Assembly: GCA_037976565.1 (NCBI GenBank)
Contig: CP137672.1
Span: forward strand, 27,616,877 to 27,680,876
Length of the DNA stretch: 64,000 nucleotides
From: Mesocentrotus franciscanus
Lineage: Eukaryota > Echinodermata > Echinoidea > Camarodonta > Strongylocentrotidae
Direction of reading: 5' to 3'
Every line of letters begins with the position of its first letter. Position 1 is the first letter of the stretch. The notes under the pieces were generated by a model. It saw only the letters and a program-made list of their open reading frames with translations. It made no database searches and was not told the DNA's origin. The position numbers and the translations under genes are program-made. Below, in pieces: positions 10,793-19,700 of the stretch.

Positions 10793-13700
10793 GTTTCTGT
10801 CTCTGTCCCCCCTACCCTCTCTTTCTCTCACTCCTAGTTTCAACCCCCTCCTTCTCCCTCCCTTTCATTTCTGTCTACTAGCTTGCACATTATTTTAGCA
10901 ACCTGGACATATAGCAACCTGGACATATTCAAATATTTCCAGATGCATAGACTAAGGCCTAAAAGCAATTTTTGTAATGAAAAATGTCTACCCCCCCCCC
11001 TAAATGTGATTTGTTTATTAAAGGTCAGAATGTTTCTTAAATGCTAGAGAAAATGTGACAATCCATAATTATAAAAGATTAAGATCACTTGAGCAAATTA
11101 AACTATAGGTTTTCATTATGAAGCTGATATCACAATGCATTAAGTTATTTGTGTTCTGTTTGTTTGTTTGGTGTTTTTTTTAGGGGGGGAGGGGGGGGGC
11201 TGACATTCTTTGTTCAGTTTAAAATGAAAAATATTCTATCCATGAATGTAGTACAATATACTTCTAAATACAATCCTCATTCTAAATGGTATAGTTTCAG
11301 TTGGCCCAGCTGTGCTGACAGATGCTATCTTCAAGTCCATTCTGTTCAAAGGCTGCTACAACCTCAAACACCTGGATATCTCGGCTTCTCCTAGGTTTCT
11401 CACTGCAAGATCACTCAACTGTATTGGTGAGTGCCTGAGTATTGACTTAGAATCTTTCTAAAAAATCCATACAAGTGCTGCAAAAACAAAATATTTCAAA
11501 TGAATATGCTTTTGTGTGAGTAACCCTGGCCCTGATTCATAAAACTAGTTCTCAATAACAAGTTATAATAACTGTTATAAGCTACTGAAATAGTGGTATT
11601 TGATTGGCTGAGAGCAGGTTTGTCATAGAAATTTAGCATTTGTTATTGGCAACAAGTTTTATGAAACAGGGCCCAGACCTGTGTATCATACTATGGAGAT
11701 GTCATGGTCCATTAACTTTCAATCCAAGGGTTGCAAGTTCGATCCCAGCCCGGCTTGTCAAGACATTAATCTACATTTGCCACTCTCCACCCAGGTATGA
11801 ATGGATACCTGGGCGCCGTCTTATAAAGACTTACGATTGATCCAAATCAATCATAAGTCCTCCAATCAATCCCAAGTTTGCAGTCTCCTATCTCTTATGT
11901 ACATAGTTGTGATTGATATCAACTCTTTATATGACAGGGCCCTGGTATGCCAGAGCGCTACATATGTAGCCACTTGAATATGACCAGGGTAAAAATGATG
12001 GAGCGCCAGGAGCATCATGGCATGACGGATATATGTAAGATCCTATTGCGCTTATGAATGTGTATGTTTCTGTTCATGTTTAGATCAGATACATGTACAG
12101 TGTCTGTTGATGACTTAGGTTGCTCAGCCTATCATGCTCATGAATATGTATGTTTATGTTAATGTTTAGGTCATGTCATGTAATCAATCATGCTCTTGAA
12201 TTTTTATGGTTATGCAAATAATCTTTAGGTCAAGTGTGTCGACAGCTGAGGTTACTCAACTTATCATGTTCCAAGGTGGATAATAACAGCATCAAGGAGA
12301 TAACCAATGGCTCCAGAAAGATTGAGGTATGTATACACACACTCCAAGATACTTTGTTTACTTCTCCATGCCATGACATCTCTCTAAACTAGACAGTAGA
12401 GGTGTCAAGTTCTAGTGGATAGGTTGCTGGACTGAATCACATGGTTTGTTGAATCAAATGGCACTATTGGGTGGTATTCCGATAGCGCGAACTAAGTTAA
12501 GCTTGGCTTAACTAGTTCACACTTTTATGGAGTGCCTGTTGCCAACTCATTTTCCCTGTACAGATTATTTTAATCCTGCAATGAAAAGTGTCCAAAAAAT
12601 TAATTTTGCAATGAAATGGGAAGAAAAAGGTAATATGAGTATGAACTAAATTGCAATAAAGTCTTTGGTAGATTATCTTTGTCATGAATATTGAAGGAGG
12701 AAGATGAAACCCAGCATTCCATAAAAGTGTGAACTAAAATTCTTGTTTAGTCTGGACTTAGTCCCGGCTTAACTTAAGAGAATACCACCCAATGTCTTTT
12801 TGCATGACATTATTCTTCATTTTCATTCTTCACCAAGGTGTAGTAAACGGGTACCGCACTACCCAGTAGGAACAAATTTCTTAATTACTTGAGCACATTA
12901 TCACGGTAGCTAAAGCTGGGGTAACAATATGATTGCAGGGGCCCTTAGGAAGAAGAGTATTCATACTGATGAGGCTACCCTGGGTAAACAAGGCTTATTA
13001 TCCCCTCGCCGACGAAGTCGGAGGGGATATACAAATGTAGTAACGCTGCCGTCCGTACTTCCGTAACAAATCTGGTTTCTGATCGCTATTAACTTAAGTA
13101 ATGTTTGACGGATTTTAATGAGATTTGATATGAAGGTACATGGTATCAAAACACAGCCTAAGTTCGATTTCAGAGTAGGGTATGTAGGCTAAGGTCATAG
13201 CTCATTAGATATGCAAATCTGGTTTCCGTTCGATAACTTTAGTAATGTTTGACGTATTTTAATGAAATTTGATTTAAAGGTAAATGGTATCAAAATACAG
13301 TCTAAGTAGATTTCAGAGTATGTTGGTCAAAGGTAAAAGGTCATTGCTCATTAAATATGCAAAAATACCTAATTATATATGCGAAAATGTGGTTAACTTC
13401 CTTGTCTAGTAATATAATAGTATAGTCTAATGGAGGTAACTTGTTCTGACGTATATAGGCCATTTGTACCCTGCGAGGGGATGCTACGCTTTGCGTTGAC
13501 TTGTTATTATTCATCTTTCTTATATATTGAAAGTGATATATGTTATTCATTTTTCTTTTATATGAATAAAAAGGGAGAGATCATTGTGAATCGCTCTTAA
13601 ATGTTCATCTTTTCATGGCAGTGGTACTGTTATGGCTAGTTACCTGTCTATGTGTTCTAGCATGCTTATTGGTCAAATGGCACCATGTGACTGTGCACCA

Positions 13701-16700
13701 TTACTTTGTACCATGCCTACCATGCAAAAAGTTCCCGTCAAAAAATGATACCGTAACCCATGTCTAGAGGTGATAATGCATGGCTGACATGCACGTATTG
13801 GTATCTGTAGCTCATATAAAATTAAAGATGCGATGAAGTGCGCATAGCTTCAAATTGCTAGGACATAAATGTGCACACTATTAAAGACGTAAATTACACC
13901 ATTAGGCTGCGCGTTATTATACTGTGATCTAATTCAAAGCAAATGGCAGCTCACACGACTGTCCGATTCTTAAAATTTTGATCAGGTTTTTGTCTCGCCT
14001 GCGTAGCAAAAAGCGAGACATAGGCGCCGCTTTTCCGGTGACGGCGGCGACGGCGACGGCGTCAACATCAAAACTTAACCTAAGGTTAAGTTTTTGAATT
14101 GTTAATATAATTTTGAAAGTATAAGGTCCTATTAAATGAAACTTGGACTAAAGGGTTATCAAGTATCCCCAATCATGTGAGGAAAATTTCAGGTCACAAA
14201 GTCAAGGTCAAAGGTCATTTCAGGTCAACAAACTTAGACTATGTTGTGGCATCATCATCAAAAACTTAACCTGAGGTTAAGTTTTGAATTTGTAATATAA
14301 TTTTGAAAGTATAAGTTCTTATTCAATGAAACTTAGACTAAAGGGTTATCAAGTATCCCCAATCATGTGAGTAGAATTTCAGCCTACTAGGTCAAGGTCA
14401 AAGGTCATTTCAGGTCAACAAACTTAACTATGTTGTGGCATCAGGCTAAGATTTTTTTTAATTGTTATCATAATTTTGAAAGTATACATTCCTATTCCAT
14501 GTAACTTGAACATAAGGGTTATCAAGTATCACCAATCATGTTATTAGTCTTTTAGGTGACAAAGTAAAGGTCAAATGTCATTTCAGGTCTGGAAACTTAG
14601 ACTTTGTTGTGGCATCAACATCAAGATTTTGAAATTTTAGCATAATTTCAAAAGTGTTTGTTCAAATTCCATGAAACTTGTACCCAAGGGCTATCAAGTA
14701 TCACAAATCATGTGACACAAATTCCAGGTCACAAAGTCAAGGTCAAAGGTCATTTTAGGTCAGTAGACTTGGATTATGTTATCAAAATTTAATATGAGAA
14801 TTAATAAATAAATTGTTGTTATTTTTCATATTTCATGAAAGTAAATATTCGAATCATTCAGTACTTTCCCATGAATATTCTAATAGTAATTTTAGTATTC
14901 GATCCCAGGCCTAGTATGTACATGATCAGTTACAGCTAGGTGACAATATTGATGTTTGGATAATATATATTGGAGTATATCTCATAATAATGTTCTCATT
15001 ATGCTAATGAGACGTGATGTGATGTAGATGGGTTCTACCTTCCAATTGTTTTTACACAAAGTGCTGAAAAATCCTCTTTTCTTAAAAAGTTTATTAGATA
15101 ACTTTATTTGTAAATTACTGACAAGCATTGAAACATTTGTAGTCTTACCCATACACTAAATCTCATTATATTGTATTCTTATGATACAGTAAATAATTAT
15201 TCTGATGATTCGTAATCAATATTCACTTCAAAATGCTTATTATATTCAGAGGATTTCATTTTCGGGGGTCTGCAAATGGGCCACCCCGCCTATAAAAATA
15301 ATGTCCCAACCTCAACTTTTCATCATATCGAATTGCGTAATGCCGAATTGCGTAATGCAGGCGAGACCGCCGAGAGCGTTTCACTTGTTTTTAACATTCA
15401 TATTGTTGATCCATATCATGATACAAATAATCATGTTCTGAAGCTCTTAGTTATACTATGCACTGCACTCAGTTAAGTCACATAGAGCTGGATAATTTGT
15501 GACTTAACCTGCATGCAGTGCATATTCACTAATGCCCTCGCAAACATGACATGATTTTTATGATACACTCGCATGTCCAGTCTGGTTGGAGTATACTATT
15601 GGACCATCTTATATCATGATTGGCTATGGAAATGGTATTATCTCATGTATTTTCTCTTTCTCTGTTTTTTCATGGTAGTGTACTGCTAACTTTATTTCAT
15701 TTTTTGATTTTCTTACTGTCTTTCAAATTATTTTTTATTTCCCAGAAAATCATTTTGAAGGGTTGCCAGGAGCTTGGTGAAAAAGGGTAAAAATGTTCAT
15801 ATTATTTATGATAAATTTCCTGCCAACTATTTAAAGATGCCCCAAAGAGTTGATTGTTATAATACTTTCAAATTCTCGTAATGGAGAACTACATGTACAT
15901 GTACATCCCCCGCTTATAATTTCCCTAGTAAGAAGAACATTTTTATGTATAAAAATAGGGTATGTAGCAAGTAATCTAGAGGTCCTTACTCCAAAGGAGA
16001 TCACAAATACCCTCTATTTTATATAACAAATATTGCATGCATTTCGTTGTTCAATATAACATATATTCACTTCCAGATTCTGACTTTCCCTCGTGCCATT
16101 ATGGTTCAACCTCAGTCTGCAGCCTAAGTAAAATATAACATCACTTTTGTCAGCTGAAATAGGTTGTTATAATATATTAGATCCTGAAGCATGCAATATT
16201 AGTATAGTGTTGTTAATAGAAATATAACCAGCCGTGATAAAGGTACACCCATGCCCTGTGATAGACGTATTCAGACCCTTTTCCAGTCTAATGAAACAGG
16301 GAATTGAACATTTTTTAGTTAAAATTACTGATGTTACTTCTTGTAGCTGAATTAATCCACTTTCAAGTAACGTATCAAATCAAAGATATTACTCTAGGTT
16401 ATTATTCAGGGCAAGGGACATTGCTATTTCAGATTGGCAATAAAAAACATTTTTTTTGTTTATTAGCAGTTTTAAATGAATTTATGTTTAAATATTTTTG
16501 TAGAATCTGGTGGATGTTTCATAACTGTGAAAACCTGTGTCATGTTGATTTGAGAGAGAATCGCCGCATTATCGGAAAGGTGAGTTATCCCATTATAGCA
16601 GTTGAGTGTTTTTAAACATCAAGATACTATTTAATTGTTGAAATGATGAAGAAAATAGTTTAGTGTAACAAATGAAATAATTGTCCTTAATGATGTCACA

Positions 16701-19700
16701 GTTGAAAAGAGATTTGCAAATTTGAGATATACATAAATTTAGTGATCTTAACTTCAGACATTTATAACGTTTTATTGTTTTTCAAATTTTCACGATGTTT
16801 TGCTGATTTTTCTGCTTTCTTTCAAAGCAACTTGCAGTCATGATTGCTTACCGGTACACATTTTCTGAACTGGTATAATACGGTCCTGCAAATCTTGTTT
16901 ATTGAAATCTTTTCTTGCAAACCAATCATCATCATCATCATTGTTATCATTAATTTAAGTCAACAATTTCTCCTACGAGGGTTTACTGACTTTCGCGCCA
17001 TGATGACACGCCCTCCCTCCACTTCTTTCTGTCAAGCATCTTCCTCATTTAGACCAACCTTACTGCTTTCTTTCTTCACCATGCCTTTCCATGAAATCTA
17101 TGGTCTTCCTGTCCTTCTTATGCCCTCCACTTCCAGATCTCACACTCTTATCACAGGTTCATTATCTTCCCTTCTCAACACATGACCCGTATCAATATAT
17201 GAAATGTTTTAAAGTGACTTGGTAACATTGCCTCAGATTCTGAAACAAAATCCTGGATTTAGCTCATGCTGCAATTATAATTATAAACCTTTAGGTCAGT
17301 CAGGAATCCCATGACTTTTACAAGCTGATCGCCTGTCTGATTATCAAGATATTTATTATTGGAAATCGAAATCTCATTTTTTAATTTTCCTAACGGTTTG
17401 TATAACACTACAGTCTAGTGGGGAAAATGAGTATGGTAAAACCGGTCACACAAAGATCTTTACTTTTTTGAGGCACTTCGTGATCATTTTGAAGCGCAAC
17501 TTTTAGAGGGCTTCAATGTTACACCATATCACAGACACTGATAACATGTAGGGCCATGCATCCCAGATTTAACATTGTTAAACGATACCTTTATTATATT
17601 TGCAGTGCTTCTACATCCTGAACAAGAACTGCAAGATTGTTTTGCTGGATGGCTGCTGTAGTATCAATGATAAAGGATTGGATTGCTTGACTACTAAATG
17701 TGGAGAGAGTGTACAAGAACTTGATATGAGCGGATGTATGATTGTCACTGATAAAGCCTTCAACAATATGACAGAGGTGATGCTAGAATTTAAGTTACAT
17801 CATATCAGATATATTAAATTTCCCCTTTATTTTCTCATCGTGTGTGTGTGTGTGTGTAATTGGGTTTTTACAGACGTGTATCAATCAGATATGATTATTT
17901 ACGTCTGGGGACCGACCTTTAACGTCACCATCCGAAAGACGTCATCTTTTTAAGTTTCTTTAAGCAATTTTTGAAAAAGCTACAGCTTACGTTTCTCTTT
18001 AAATATTTGATATTGTTTTCATTGAGAGTATTGACGAGCAGTGCTCTTTCGCAATTCAACATATTCAGGTACATGTTTGAGCAAGCACAATGAGTGGCTA
18101 AATCTGCAGATACTGACGCTATACTGGAAATGTTATCAAGCTTGCAATAATAGAATACGCATGCACATTTTATACTTTAGATTTTCCCTTTTGTATATTT
18201 GAGAAATGGCTCACAAATTGCTTAGTTGTTGAATCCATCTAAAAACCTGCAATGTGATAGTAGTAATTGGAATACAATAGGGTTTTAAATGAATGGATGC
18301 ATTTTGTACTATTGTACCTATTTATTATTTTGATGATGTGGTGTTGATGATTTATTGTTTTATTTTGAATTATTTTCTAGAGATGTAAAAGTCTCCAGGT
18401 TTTGAAGTTGTGTGGTGTTCACTCCAAAGGTAGGTTAAATCAGCATGTCAGGACTGAAATGGAATATTGAACAGTTGTTTGCAGTGATTGGAAAATAGCC
18501 TTGTTTCTCTCCTATCTTAGAATTCATTAGGCTTGATATTTTTTTCTATTGAATTAGGATCTCTTGAGACAGTTTTGTATCAAACGACAGGAAATGTTAA
18601 TTTTTTTCGGCAGCTTGTCTTCCCTGTATAGCATAGTTTCTAGAATTGCGAGAGAGTATTTACAAGATTGTTCTAATTTGTAGTATTATTTCTTTCCGAT
18701 GTCACTTCACTCGACATCTTTTTTCCAATAATTAGAGGTTGTAGCCTAATCCCATTTTTAAAGGTCCTTTGAGGGGGTGCTTAAGGTACTAGTATATTAT
18801 TTGATAATATTGATCATTCTCACAGTGACCTCGGCCGGTCTGAGGACTCTAGTCAATCTGACATCATTGGACACCTTACATCTCACCTACCACCAAGGGT
18901 TAAGTGATGCGGTCCTGTCGGATGTTGCACATCATTGCACGAGACTGAGAGAGCTCAGGATTGATGGATGTGCCTTTCAGAACATCACCGATGCAGGGAT
19001 GCAAGCCCTGGCATACTGTCCTTGTCTTGAGGTCCTCAACATCAGCTACCATGGAAAGGTGGGTCATTCTAGGAAAACCACTAGAGATACTTAGGTCGTA
19101 GGTTCAAAACTACAATATATGGCATTCAAGTCCTTTTGCAAGACATTAATCTACATTTGCCACTGGAAACCTAGATGTAGTGATGTCAGCTACATGGAGA
19201 AGTGGGTCACTCTTGGATGATACCCCACTCCAGATGTAATGGGGTATCTACTGTAGATGATCCCCCCCCCACCCTCATTTCTGACCATCGTGTAAACAAA
19301 ATTGTTTGTTTTTGCAAATTCCTAGTGATGTATACGTAACAATGTGTTTATAAATATTGTATTTGACAAATCGTCTGTTGAGAGCCAGGTGTTAACTCCC
19401 ATTCATTTACAAAGAGTTGATGTCTTTCTTGCTCTCAACAGACTACATTGTCTTGTGCCTTTTCTGCACCGGTTGGCCACGTTCAAGCATACACATGCTT
19501 TCATAGCCGTCATGTAAAACAAACCAAACAACCAACCACTATATCAGTTCATGATTATAATATGAGCTACATATGATATCCCTGCACATGAAGTTATGGG
19601 AGAGGAGATGTGTTTGGTGTAGAAGACAAGGAAAATTCCCAAGTTAAGACTATTACTAGTATTTTATCCTTCTGTGTCCCAGGTTACTGATGATGGGATA

